Below the pieces are notes generated by a model. That model searched no databases and had not been told where the DNA came from. It saw nothing but the letters and a program-made list of their open reading frames with translations. From positions 124,001 through 188,000 of the forward strand of contig JAVXUO010000926.1 of assembly GCA_033065855.1 (NCBI GenBank): DNA of 64,000 bases, written 5' to 3'. Source of the DNA: Escallonia rubra (Eukaryota > Streptophyta > Magnoliopsida > Escalloniales > Escalloniaceae). How positions within the stretch are numbered: the first letter of the stretch is position 1; each line of letters opens with the position of its first letter. Made by a program: the position numbers and the translations under genes. This document shows, one piece after another, positions 35,640 to 47,183 of this stretch.

Positions 35640-37830
35640 TACCAAGCGAATGACGTGAGACTCAGACTGAACACTTGCGCAGTCAGCGCATGAAACCCAC
35701 CCACCAGACAACTGCTTTAACAGAAAACTGTCACCTCAATGTGACGTCGAGCACTCATGAATTGGAACAACGATATCGTCACAATCATTTGCCTACCCCT
35801 ACCCTGCAGAACGACGACTTGCCCCATCGCATCAACCACAAGTTGTTCAAAACTCCTTATGGAGATCTGACCAAGGAGATCCATGAGTTAAAAAGACGTT
35901 GTAAACACTATTCAGAGAACTTTAGACGACGTTGTGGCTTCAGCGTCTACAAACCTTCCTCACGGTGCAAGCAACCTAAACCTTTGTCTTTCCTCACAAT
36001 CAAGTTATGGCAAGAAATATGACTCAAGGGGTGACAAAACCTATTAGCCGAAAAAATGAGTCAGCAAACATGTAACTGGAAGTTGTTCATGTTAGCAAAA
36101 GGACTTGTTAGAGAAAGACAGCTTGCATTCCTCTTCTTTTCAAGCGTGCCATCCCCAACGTCGTTCCCATCCCAAAGCTGGTTGTCCCCAAGGAAAATCC
36201 CCTCCAAGGTCAGTTCCTGAATACCCTTTATCTAGAGCTATCGAAGAAGCAAAGTTTCCACTCAACTACAATATGCCACAGTGCGACCTGTATGATGACA
36301 ACGATGGTCCGGGAGAACATGTCTACCAGTTTTAGAACAACATGATGCTACTTCAGGTCTCAGACACTGCCATGTGCCGTGCCTTCCCAACCACACAACG
36401 GAAAACCATGCACGCTTGGTTCAAGTCTCTACCCATCCGTTCGTTCTCCCAGTTATCCAGCATCGTCTTTCACAGGCACTTTGTCAGTAGCCGATCCAAA
36501 CTGAACAACTCAGAAAGCCTTCTCAACATCGTGCAAGAAAAGAACAAGTCATTGTCCCATTATCTCGATCGCTTCAATGCAGTGACGCTGGATATGGACA
36601 ATTTGGATGAGTCAATAAAGTATATGGCCCTTTTACGAGGTGTCCGCCCTACATTAAAATTCACCTATTCTACGAATAAGAGTGCCCCCAGCAACATGAA
36701 AGCCTTCCTGGAAAGGCAAACAAGTACATACATGTGGAAGAATACTTGAAGACTCATTAAGGACGCACAAAGGATATGAATCAAGAGCAAATGAAACGAG
36801 CCCCAGAAGACAATGGCCATGGAAATGGAATGAATTCTGAGCGTCCATAGTGCGATGAACGGCACCCGAAGGAACAGTTCAACATGAAGAATTTGACGTT
36901 GCTGATGCCCGCCCATCGTAAATTCTACATGAAATGAGGGATAAAGAAACACGTGAATAGCCAGACAAGATGAAAGAACCCCCAAATAAAAGAGATAAGA
37001 ATCTTTGGTGTTGCTTCCACAATGATCACGGACACACTACTGACAACTGTGAATCCCTCAAGCAAGCAATTGAAGCACTCATCGAAAGAGGGCGCTTAGA
37101 GCACTGTGTGGCCAAGCCTAATCTCAGAGGTGAAGCTTCCCCAGCGATAGAGAATGGAGAAGCACAGAAGGACAGAACGGGTACCATCAACACAATCTTC
37201 AGAGGTATCACAACACGTGGTCTATCCCGATAAGCTTGCAATGTATATGCCAGAATGGTATGCATCCCATATCATTCCCCCAAATAAGAAATTGAAATCT
37301 CTATCGACCATTTCCTTTTGAGATGATGACCTAATGGACGTCAAATTTCCCCATGATGATCCCCTAGTCATTACACTTCGAGTGGGTAATTTCGACATAA
37401 AGAGAATATGAAAATGGCAGTCTGGCAAACATTCTCTTCCACGCTACCTTTAAGCATATGACTATCCCAACTGACCGACTCCGCCGGATAGATTCACCAC
37501 TATATGGATTTTCCAATCAACCCGTCGACAAAGAAGAAATTATAAGATATCACTATAAAGACACCCCCTGCATAGGTTAATTAAATGCTGGATTTTATCA
37601 GGGTTCGCATCCTGTCGGCGTGCAATGCTAAATTTGGACATACAGCCTTGAACAAGTTAAAAGTAGTGGTATCCACATACCACCTTACAATGAAGTTCCC
37701 TGCCGAGCATGTCATAGAAGAGGTGAAAGGAAGATCAAACAGTGGTGCGATAATGCTACGTGGTTGCTGTCGGATAAAAAGCAAGGAGGCACTCGTCATC
37801 GGAGAGGTCTCGTGTTCCTTGGTCCCTCTT
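35640..37830 (+). pseudogene. Ty3/gypsy gag-protease remnant, frameshifted
   Basis: Degenerate retrotransposon polyprotein. The capsid-type segment (36200-36749) has DGPGEHVYQF, then an in-frame stop at 36333-36335, then WFKSLPIRSFSQLSS and HFVSSRSKLNNSESLLNI, the usual gypsy gag pattern. A frameshift near 36735 moves the frame. The segment 36970-37233 carries CCFHNDHGHTTDNC and GTINTIF, the zinc-finger-like and linker text before protease. The protease segment (about 37330-37560) has DDLMDVKFPHDDPLVI, but at the active site reads ENGS where DTGS is expected, so the catalytic aspartate is gone. A post-protease segment (37600-37760) has LNKLKVVVSTYHLTMKFP. Reverse transcriptase, RNase H and integrase are absent. 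This is an old truncated copy, not a host gene. Confidence 0.85.
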
Positions 37831-38320
37831 TGCATCTAGGTTACTACTCTAGCCAACATTTTCTTTGCTATATGGTCCTTTGTAAACTCTTGTATATTCA
37901 TTCTACTCTTGTTATTTCTTCTGTTTTCCGTGTTCCTCTAGTTGGTTAGGCATTGGTAAGTTTCTCGTATGCAAATTGAAAACTTTTGATAAATTGTGCT
38001 TCAGCATTCTAGCTCTTGATCAAGCCGTGCATTTAGTATTAAGATTGATCAGCTTTGTTTCCCTAGCAAGCTACAGAATTTGATGAGTCTGGAGAAGTTG
38101 AAACCTAGGACATTTTTATGGTGGTAATCTGACAAGAGGAAAGTCATTGATGGTTGAAATTAGGGATATTGGACTGTGGAGACAGTTATGGATATATCGC
38201 TTTGACACTATTGCAATTTGTCGTTTGTGCTGCTGGAGCTGATTTTCTAGCAGCTGTCCTGTGAGTGCGTAGAAAATTTACAATCTAACATGGACGGTAT
38301 AATACTTTTTATATGGAGGC
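37831..38320. other. Spacer between retroelement remnant and next element
   Basis: No gene seen; T-rich text at 37850-37950 and short open frames only. Confidence 0.3.
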
Positions 38321-39501
38321 CTAAGAAGCACGGATGCGGGTGGAAACACGGATACGTCAAGGCGAGTACGCAGATACACTATTTTTCAAAAAAAAAACAG
38401 GATACAGGTACGGCGGGAATATGGCGAATAATGTAAAAATTAATAATTATGTATACTAACAAAAATAACATTCTTAACTGAAATAGTGAGAGTTATTAGT
38501 TAGTTTGGAAATATTAAATTTATTAATTCCACTTCAGATATTAAATTTGCATGGGCTTCCCATGGTTTCATGCCTAAAATTGTGAACTGTTGGGTTGTGT
38601 AAATTGTAAGAAAATATGTTGTCAAAAGGAGGCCAGCTTTAGATAAGCCACAACAAAAAGAGGCCGATTGTAGATAACCAACGTGAATAGAAATCCTGGA
38701 GTGTTTTCTTCACGACGCATGGGACGAGGTATCTTCATTCTTATTTATCTCTTTTCCTGCTTGTTCCTATTTTCTTCGTTGTATCCTTCTCTTGCTCTTG
38801 ATGTGTGGATTTGCTACCAGAGTCCCTATACCCAGTCACCACTACAGTCGCCGATGGTTGCTGGCTTGCTGCCATGCATCCATGCTGGCGGTGGTCACCG
38901 GAATTGTCGATGGTTATGCTCGTGGTACTTTGCCATCGTTGCACTCTCTCCCTCTCTCTCTCGATCTCCCCCTCTCCCTCTCCCCCCTGCCAGTGATTAG
39001 GTTTTATATGTAAGCTTTGCTTCGCCCGTCCCAAAAAAATTGATCATTTTCTAAATTAAGAAAGACTCTATAGGTGTTTTGTCATGTTTACCCTACTTAC
39101 ACCTTTTTAATTATATTTATCTTTCTATATTCAATCCTTAACCAGGTCATTCTCTTTCTCCTGACTCACTTTATTTCTGCCCCTCTCTTGAGGTAGAATG
39201 GGAGATTCATATCATAAATAAGCGTGCAAGTCAAACATGACCAAGTAATTTGGAACGAATGGATTTATAATATATGACCCCTGAAACTTGTGCTTTATTT
39301 TTTCCTCTGAAAATTCTTTTGAAAATTGTACCCCATAAGTCCTCGGTATGCATCCAATCTGTATCCTATCTACAACCCAGCCGCACTTGAGGAAATTAGA
39401 AGAATAAATCAAAAATACCCCACAAGCACCCGTGTCGCACTTCACCCGCAACCGCACCTGATGCTGGTGCTTCACCATTTTGGTGCACAAGTGCTTTTTA
39501 G
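38321..39501. mobile_element. Non-autonomous TIR element with CTAxxAAGCAC ends, about 1.18 kb
   Basis: The left end is CTAAGAAGCACGGATGCGGG. The right end, read in reverse, is CTAAAAAGCACTTGTGCACC followed by GC-rich GGTGCGG words. The interior holds a CT-rich and GGTGGTC-containing segment (38780-38990) and the MITE-like stretch 39020-39180. No transposase. A matching TSD was not found, so the exact ends are provisional. Confidence 0.5.
39020..39180. repeat. MITE fragment, copy 2 of a dispersed family
   Basis: Aligns with 26461-26560 through GTCCCAAAAAAA-TTGAxCA, AAAGA(C/T)T and CATGTTTACCCT. Here it lies inside the larger TIR element 38321-39501. Confidence 0.4.
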
Positions 39502-41499
39502 AAGGTCCAATTAGTCTTCAGCATGGTTGGTCTTCTGGTTCTTTGTCTGGTTGTGGTCTTTGTGTAGTGTTTGCGGTATGGCATTTTATTGGGCTGGCCT
39601 TGTTTATCGTTTATAGTACAACCAACTTACCGGAAAAAAGAAAGCCACGAAAGTTCGATGATGGGATGGGCAAGCTTTGCAAGGAATTCCCGAAAACTCC
39701 TAATGAGGGTAAAAGCTCATGGGGGTACGATGAGAAAAGAAAATGACAGAGATACGATGATCTTTGCGTCAAGTGTCGCAAGCGTGGCTATGTGGTCAAA
39801 GATATCATAATTAATCTCTTTGAAAAGAAGCCTTGCAAAGAGCGTTCAGGATGAGAATTTGAAGAGTATGTCCGGAGCACAAGAAAAAGAAGTAGGAAAA
39901 CTCTAAGTGAGATTTTTGGACATGGTTGGCTGAGGAACTCGGAGAAGAGATGGCTCAAGTGGATTTCATGGCGTGAGAAAATGAGATACGATTGTGAGAC
40001 CTTCTGGCTCAAACTATTTGAAACTGCCTCCAAAGAAACTCTATCTAAAGGTAACATATATAGCCGCTAAACAGTTTGGTGCCTTCTAACATTTCTTATT
40101 ACAGGTCTTCATAAGTGTCGCTAAAAGACTCACGGTGATAATGTTTATCCGCCTGTTTTAACATTTTAACACATCTGTAAAGAAATAAGCACACAAAAGG
40201 GTGACTTTCGGCCTTTTAAATTTAACTTCTCAACAGCCCCGGATTTGGTTTTCACATGCACTCGTCTACTGAAGGCCCGGCCACAGACCCGGTCTACGTA
40301 CAAGACCTGCAAAGATTTCCTGCCCTACTCACCACCATTACACCAAATAGTTTTTGTTCCTTTATGTCTTTGTCTCTCCTTTTTTTTGTTGTTGAGCTAA
40401 AAGCAACATTTTTTGGGGCTAGAAGAAACAAGACCAATGAAGTTAATAATGAAACTAATGATTGAAAAGAGAAATCGAATGGGTTATAAAACTAATGATT
40501 GAAACATTCACTTTAATTAGCTATTTTAAAATTGAAATTTCCTTGTGATCAAGTATGCGTCTCTCTGATTCGTTTTTCTTCCGTATTCTTAGTCGCTTAG
40601 GTCTTCCAAGTGATCATGTTTGCTTTTTCTTGGCTTTTGTTGTCATTTCTCAGTTTCGATTATGTCAATCCCTATGGCAATCGAAGCAGATCTGTGTCAC
40701 TAATCAATATGGGTGCGGTGGAACGTTTGGTGGTTTATTTTGCGGCGGTATGCAATGCTTTTGGTTATGGTATTGCGGAAGTTTTGATCTGTCATGATGA
40801 TTTGCTTTAGAATAATATATAAGGAGATCCAAAATTCTAATCATGGAGTGCAAATCTAAGCATCCAATCACAACATGGATGTGCAAATCTTGGCATCCGT
40901 GTATAGGGCTAGGTCAATAGCGGTGTTCCTGGTCGTCTGTCCAATAAGGTAGTCAGTGTGACCTAATGAGTCAGGTGATAAGTGTTTGGTTTTGATTAAC
41001 TTTTGCCTTAGTTTAAATGGTCTAGAAGCGTTTTCTGGCTTAGTTGAACATTGGAGTTTGTTGTTGTGGGGGGCGACACTTGGAATGGCTTACCCGAGTT
41101 AGGACTGTAGGAGTAGGAGTAGGGTGTTATTTCAAGGAGACATTGCTGGTTTAGAGCTTTTTCGGAAGGGATGTATCTGGTGCTTTATGGATGATTGTGA
41201 AGGTTATTAGAGTCATGAGTGCTCCTTTTTTTTTGGGTACATCTGATCTAAGAGTGTATATACCTGGCTTGCTCGATGATGATGATGATGACGATTTAGC
41301 GTTCAACATCATTCCACAATGTTATGACTGTAATCATGAATAAATGAGGTTCGTTTAATCCATGTAAACCCATCATTCCCAAGCATGTGATTTTCAAAAT
41401 TTACCTATAACGTGCCATTCATCACACAGACACAAACACACACGTACTGTACTCGTAAAGGTTCAACGCCTGCTACTTACTATGTATGTATGTACGTAA
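39502..41499. other. Intergenic DNA with a weak coding-like stretch
   Basis: At about 39640-40060 the plus strand, allowing one stop and frame change near 39746, reads a lysine/arginine-rich protein-like text that includes LCVKCRKRGYVVKD. This resembles a zinc-knuckle but lacks the later Cys/His. It could be a retroelement remnant. The rest has only short open frames. Confidence 0.25.
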
Positions 41500-41547
41500 A
41501 AGCGCGTTTATAAAGAGACTAAAATGACTTTACTCTGCAACACCACC

Positions 41548-41739
41548 GGAATACACCAACCAACATTTAGATAAACTGACCTGAAGTTGGGGTAACTTTT
41601 TTCCTTTTGCACTTGCACGTCTAAAATTCCGGCACACATCCTTGCAGGCTTTACACTTTCCTTGGGAAGAAAATGCTGTGAAGACGCCCATAAGGAGAAA
41701 GAAAGACAAAAGAAAGGGAAGAAGAATAAAGCCAGCCAC
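41548..41739 (-). CDS. Possible first exon of a small secreted Cys-containing protein (tentative)
   Basis: The minus-strand ATG at 41739 opens a frame with a convincing secretory signal (residues 1-24, MAGFILLPFLLSFFLLMGVF), then GKCKACKDVCRNFRR. This gives three cysteines in a CxxCxxxC pattern before a lysine-rich stretch. Read through, it stops at 69 residues. CAG|GTCAGT after residue 64 is a good donor, so a longer spliced protein is possible, but I found no convincing downstream exon. No family recognised; could be chance. Confidence 0.25.
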
Positions 41740-42961
41740 AAAAGGCTCCTAAACCCAAAGACAAAAGAAACACACCAAAGTGTGAACAACTCAAAGCTAC
41801 TGCAAAAGCTATCCGGCACACAAAAGGACGATTTCTAACGTAAGGTGAAGCGATAAATCCGGGAAAAAGGAACGAGTAGCTCCTTCATTAAATACGGCGC
41901 CACTCCCAAAACCTACATGGACAGGTGCCCTATCCAGAGAGTTGGTGTACAAACTTGTCGCTCGAGAGGGAGAGAGAGTAGAAACAGTAAACTTATCATC
42001 TAGACCCAAAAAAGCTAGACTTTGCTGCTGCTTTGAGAAGGGTGGTCGTAATCTAGAAGCGTGGTGCATATCTAGACTTGGCCCGTACACTTCAGATTTG
42101 AATGTACACGGATCGGAATATCAGTCAAAGAAGGAATTCTGAGAAAGTGTAGCCATACCTCTATGTAATCATGCTGTTAATCCAGTGGGTTTTTGCAGGT
42201 GTAGAAAAAAGGAATTGCAAGGTGGAAATGGAAAAATGGAGGAAACTGAGTGATTAATTTGGTTTTAGTACTGTCACAGTACTACCACAACAATGTTTTA
42301 CTATTTTATAAGCACACCCTCTATTCTAAGGAGTATATGCTCTAAATATATTGTTAAGGACAGTAGTAACAGTAACAAGAGCAGAAAGTGAACAGTAGGG
42401 GGAGAAACAGAAAATGAAATATGGACTGTTTGCATGCTTAGAGGTAGACGGGCAGCTGGGACGATGGATCAGCTACCTGCTGATCAAGATATATAGATGC
42501 GTTCATCCATGTACGTAGACTCTACTACCAAGTGAGCATCATTTGCGTCTACTGTGAGGGAGAGGGAGAGGGAGAGAATCTCGTAAAAGATCTCATCATA
42601 TCTAACCAAACCAAACACAAGAAAACCTAGCTACGTATCCTGATATGGTAAACCTGCTGCTGCATATCTTTTCTTCTTTTCAACAAAACTTTGATGCTAG
42701 AATAGGCGTATACAGTCGGAAGCGGAAAGAATGAGAAGTATTGATGATGAACAAAGCTATGGGTTCCAAACAGCTGTCTATTTCCGTAGGCTCTGAGCAA
42801 GAATGCAATACGCAGTGCACTCCACATGCGATATCTGAGTTCATCATTTAGATATAGTTTGTAACCAAAAAAATAAAAATTAGATATAGTCGCTAAAGGC
42901 TTAACGTGCATAGGTGACAAGTGTATGGTGAGCAATTGCATATGTTTGGGAATATCAAGAT
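41740..42961. other. Intergenic DNA without recognisable genes
   Basis: Short overlapping minus-strand frames (41809-42090, 42627-42968) have no domain. A GAGGGAGAGG-type repeat lies at 42556-42575. Confidence 0.3.
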
Positions 42962-43849
42962 TAGACATGGCAAACGGGTAAATTTGCCGGGTACGAGTAA
43001 TACCCGGTCGGTTAAGGGTAAATTCGGGGCGGATAAAAATTGCCCAATTTTTTTATGGGCAGGCATTTCTCATACCCATACCCTACCCCGACGGTTCAGG
43101 TAAATCCGCGGGTAATCGGGCAGGCTTCCAAAAATTCTGTTTAATATTTTTATAATCACTTTCTTATTTAACAAAAAATTGGAATCTATACGATATCAAC
43201 ATTTACACAATCAATTACATTCTACCAGTAATCATCAATCTCAATTCTCAGCACAAATGAAACACAACATCAGGATCAATCTCACTTCTGTTGATTCCAC
43301 GAATCAACCGATTAAATACCAAATAATATCAAAAAACAAAATCCAGTAAGAGTAAATTTTGGAGCCGATCTGTGAACGGCGGAAGACTGGAAGTGGACCG
43401 CAGAGGTAGTCACAACCATTGGCGATGTCGCTATGGACGTCGACGTGTGAGAGGAGAGAGGACGGTGGAGCCTTTCGATCTGTGGCGGTGGTGGATGTGG
43501 GCTTCCCGATCGAAGGCACATGTGGGTTTCTCGATCGGCGGCAGAAGAGTGAGGGGGCTAAGTGGCCTTAAATAGAGTGAAGGCTGAGCCCTGAGGGGGC
43601 TGCTGGTCGCCGTCGGGGTTGGATCTCGGGTGAGGTGCTGTGGCAGCGTGGGTGGGCGTGAGATTGAGAGAGAGAAGATGAAAACGAAGGGTTAGGGTTA
43701 GGGGAAAAAATAAATCTCTTTATATACTGAAATACGAGTAAATCGGGTAAACCGTGTCCGACTCGAAAATTACTGGTTGGCTTAGGTACGGGTCTGATTT
43801 CTACGGGTCTTTAAAATACATACGTCCGTGCCTTTTTTTGCCAGATCTA
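42962..43849. mobile_element. Non-autonomous hAT-like element, 888 bp
   Basis: Ends TAGACATGGCAAA ... TTTGCCAGATCTA form imperfect TIRs. They are flanked by a perfect 8-bp target duplication ATCAAGAT (42954-42961 and 43850-43857). The outer arms carry GGGTAAATTTGCCGGGTACG / CGGTTTACCCGATTTACTCG-like subterminal repeats. The interior (about 43370-43690) is G-rich and encodes only low-complexity frames. Confidence 0.9.
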
Positions 43850-45623
43850 ATCAAGATAAAGGTTAATTTGCCTACCTTAAGATATATCCAAGATAAGTAC
43901 TTTGTTACTAGAACCGAAGCTAGTATTGGATTCTCTATCCGGATAAGTCTATAATGTTCTTTTCCTAGGTGAAGTAAATGGATTAGCCCAACAAGGGCAA
44001 AGTTTCAATGGAATGCTTTCGGTGCTGTGAATCAATCCGGTAGTGGTAAGCTCTTTTCTTTTCCTTATGTGGCATTTGCTTTGCTCCGATATAGTTGTGG
44101 TCACTCTTAAGGTGTTGAATAACTTGATATGGTTATCAATTCATATATCTTCATGGTTTTCTTTGCTTTACAAACCACTACGGTATTAAAATATCGTAGC
44201 GTTCGTACTTTCTAATTTTGTTTCTCTTTTTGGTCATAAATTGCCGAAATACAGTCCACTAATATGTAAAAAGATGACGATTTGGCAAAAAGGATATCGC
44301 TTTGCGCTGCTGTTGGCATGTAAAAATTTTATTAGTTGTGACCAATAGACGGTGAACACTTGAACGAAGGCCAACATGTAAAAAGTTAAGTTTAATGCTG
44401 ATGAGCTGACAATTTGGGGGGGGGGGGGGGGGGTCAGATAATGATGAAGAAATTTTATGACGATTCAAGTTTATATGCAACAGGGGGCCATAATGTCGGG
44501 AAGACTGACACGTGGACAATTCACATCAAGAATAAGTTGTCAGGATCAGCACAGCTGTCAATAGGAAAATCAATAGCAACAGTTGCAAACAGTTTATGAG
44601 TGGTTCCGTTTGAAATCAAACTGAAAAATTGAAGCGAACGCTTCTTGGCAGAAGCCTAGATAAAAGGGGAGAAGAAAAGACAGAAATGGACGATCAAAAC
44701 TGGACTCAAACAAATGACTTGATCTAAAGTCATATTTTCTTTCTTTTTCCAAATATCATGTTTTATGCGGTGCTTTCGCCTTCTATTGATAGGGGTTTTC
44801 TGTTTTGTTTATGTCAATCGACTCATTGGTATAAGTTACCATTTATTGTGGGCACGCACGCAGTTTGTAATTTGATTATTCAATTAGTCAAGGTTTCAAT
44901 TTTTAATTACTCTCTTTTCATTGAAGTTTCTCATTTTAGAGAGCCGAAAAGAACATTAGATTAATTGTAGTTTGTTATTGAACGCAAATAGTTGCCCAGC
45001 AGGGTATATCGTTTTGCGGCCTCCTGATGCCAAGTTGATGAATATTCTTTAAAAAAAATTTAAAATTTTAAAAATTTCCAGACCTTGCCACGTGAGGATA
45101 TAGAGTAGCAAAAATCACAAGAGAAGCAAAGCTCACGCCCTAAACAATTTCTATTTTGTCATGCTCTTTCAAACAAATAATAATAATAATATTAAGATCT
45201 AAATCATAAAAGAACAACAACAAAAAAATAGGAGAAATGGCAAAAACCTTGAATAACTCAAAAAAAAAAAAAAGGGGAACCATTAAGAAATGAAGGCTAG
45301 GGTAGCTCTAGGGGATCCAAATCCCAAATTTCTCTCGAAACACCCGTTTTGGCTCAACTAAAGTTTGTGTAGGCTTGTAAAAACCGGCAACTTTGAGTTT
45401 CGTGACTCAACTAAAGTTTTTATGGAAAAAATTTCGCTGCAATCTAGAGAGAATAGTCCGCAACCCTTCTTGTAACGACAAATTATGGTGGCTGAATATA
45501 CTTAATGACTTTAAAATTAGTTATGCTAAAAAAATTTGTCGCTTAAAATGTCTGCAAAAACACCACCAACAATATTTAGCAATAACTAGTGATTGCTATA
45601 TGGAAATATTGTAAACAATTCTA
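43850..45623. other. Intergenic DNA without recognisable genes
   Basis: Holds a G18 run at 44416-44433 and poly-A tracts near 45260. A short exon-like stretch near 43975-44050 ends in GGTAGTG|GTAAGC but has no partner exon. Confidence 0.3.
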
Positions 45624-46807
45624 TAGAGCTGGCAAACTGGGCGGGTGGGTTGGGTTTGGGTGTGAATTAAATGGGTTGGGTGTAAATGGGTCACCAATCC
45701 ATATCAACCCATTTGTTTGTGGGTTAAATGGGTCATACCTTTAATGGGTTGGTTTCACCCATCAATCCAAAAATGACCCACGACTAGTTCACAGGTAAAT
45801 AATCTTGGTTCTCTCCTCATCTTCATCATCACCGCCACCAGCAACCGTCACCTCACTGGCAACCACTGCCGTTGCCGTACCGACAACAACCACATCAGCC
45901 ACCGCAACAACCCCGCCACATAGCTACCACCATTCAGTTGACAAAACCACCATCACAGACGCCACCAAAGCTCCATTGCCAAGCCAGATTATCATAACCA
46001 CCGTAGCCCTGCCGCATTGCTACAGCGATCACGATGAGAACCACCACCTATAACCCTTTGAACGCCACTACAATTCCTCCGCATTCTAGAATATCCACAG
46101 CCCCGCCGCAGTACTACCGCGCTGCTTCGAAGACCACCACCACCACTCTGAATGCCACCGCAATTGCCTCCATCAGTTTTTTCATCCTTACCTCAAAATC
46201 TAGATCTACTATAGATCTGAGCTAAGATGGTTCCGATTTATAGCATATCCACAGCCCCGCCGCATAGCTACCGTCGCCCCTTTGACGACCACCACAACCA
46301 CCTGAACGCCACCGTTTGAGCCTCCATCAGTTTTTTTGGAGATCATCCTTACCCTCAAAACCCAGATCTACTATAGATCTAAGCCAAGATCGCTCTGATT
46401 TATGGAACTAGCTCGAGGTCTTTGCCGGAACTTTTTAGAGATGACCTCTAAACCGCTTGAGGTCTTCTGGAGTGAGGGTGGTGCTTGGCTGTGCGTGGGG
46501 TGTTGTTTCTTATGGCGGCGATGGTGGGAATAAGACGACGGAGTGTTGTCGGTTTCGGCATGCGGCGGCGACGGCGACTGGTCGCGATGGTGTGTAGCTG
46601 GTCTGTTGGGCATGGCTGAGAGTTTTCTAATAATTAAATTGTATGGTTTAATGGGCACCCACTTATAAACCATTTAAACCCATGGTTTATTGGGTTTTAA
46701 AATATTGACCCATTTAAGACCCAATTAATAAACGGATGGGTTTGGGTGCTTTTTAAATGGGCGGGTGTGGGTGGATAAATGGGTTTGGGTTGGTATTGAC
46801 ACCCCTA
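45624..46807. mobile_element. Non-autonomous hAT-like element, 1184 bp, CCACC-rich core
   Basis: Ends TAGAGCTGGCAA ... TTGACACCCCTA form imperfect TIRs with a perfect 8-bp target duplication CAATTCTA (45616-45623 and 46808-46815). Outer arms consist of AAATGGGTTGGGT-type words in inverted arrangement. The core (45810-46600) is CCACC/CCGCC-rich. An internal direct duplication about 165 bp apart shares AGATCTACTATAGATCT (46199 and 46364). Open frames here are low-complexity Thr/Pro text, not genes. Confidence 0.92.
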
Positions 46808-47183
46808 CAATTCTACTGCAAGACTCTGGCCAAAATCTTTCCAATCGCATATTCTTTCATCCATATTTACTTGCACAACAGATCGGCCCAGTGCCAACAA
46901 TTTCATGAAACTTAAGCTGGACGTCGCTAATGATTATACTGCATTTTGACCTAATAGTCTATACGTCTCTCTTGAAACATGTAAAATGTCTATACATCTC
47001 TCTTGAAACTGAAATGTTTACAGATACACAGTACGCTCAGGATGGAAACATAATCAGATAAATTGTAGACAGAAGAGAAAAGAAAATACATTTTGAACTG
47101 AATAAATCGTCAATACACTCGGAACAATGCAAAACTCAAAACAGGAATATTACAAGGGATTTGAAGACAAAACAATAAATCCA

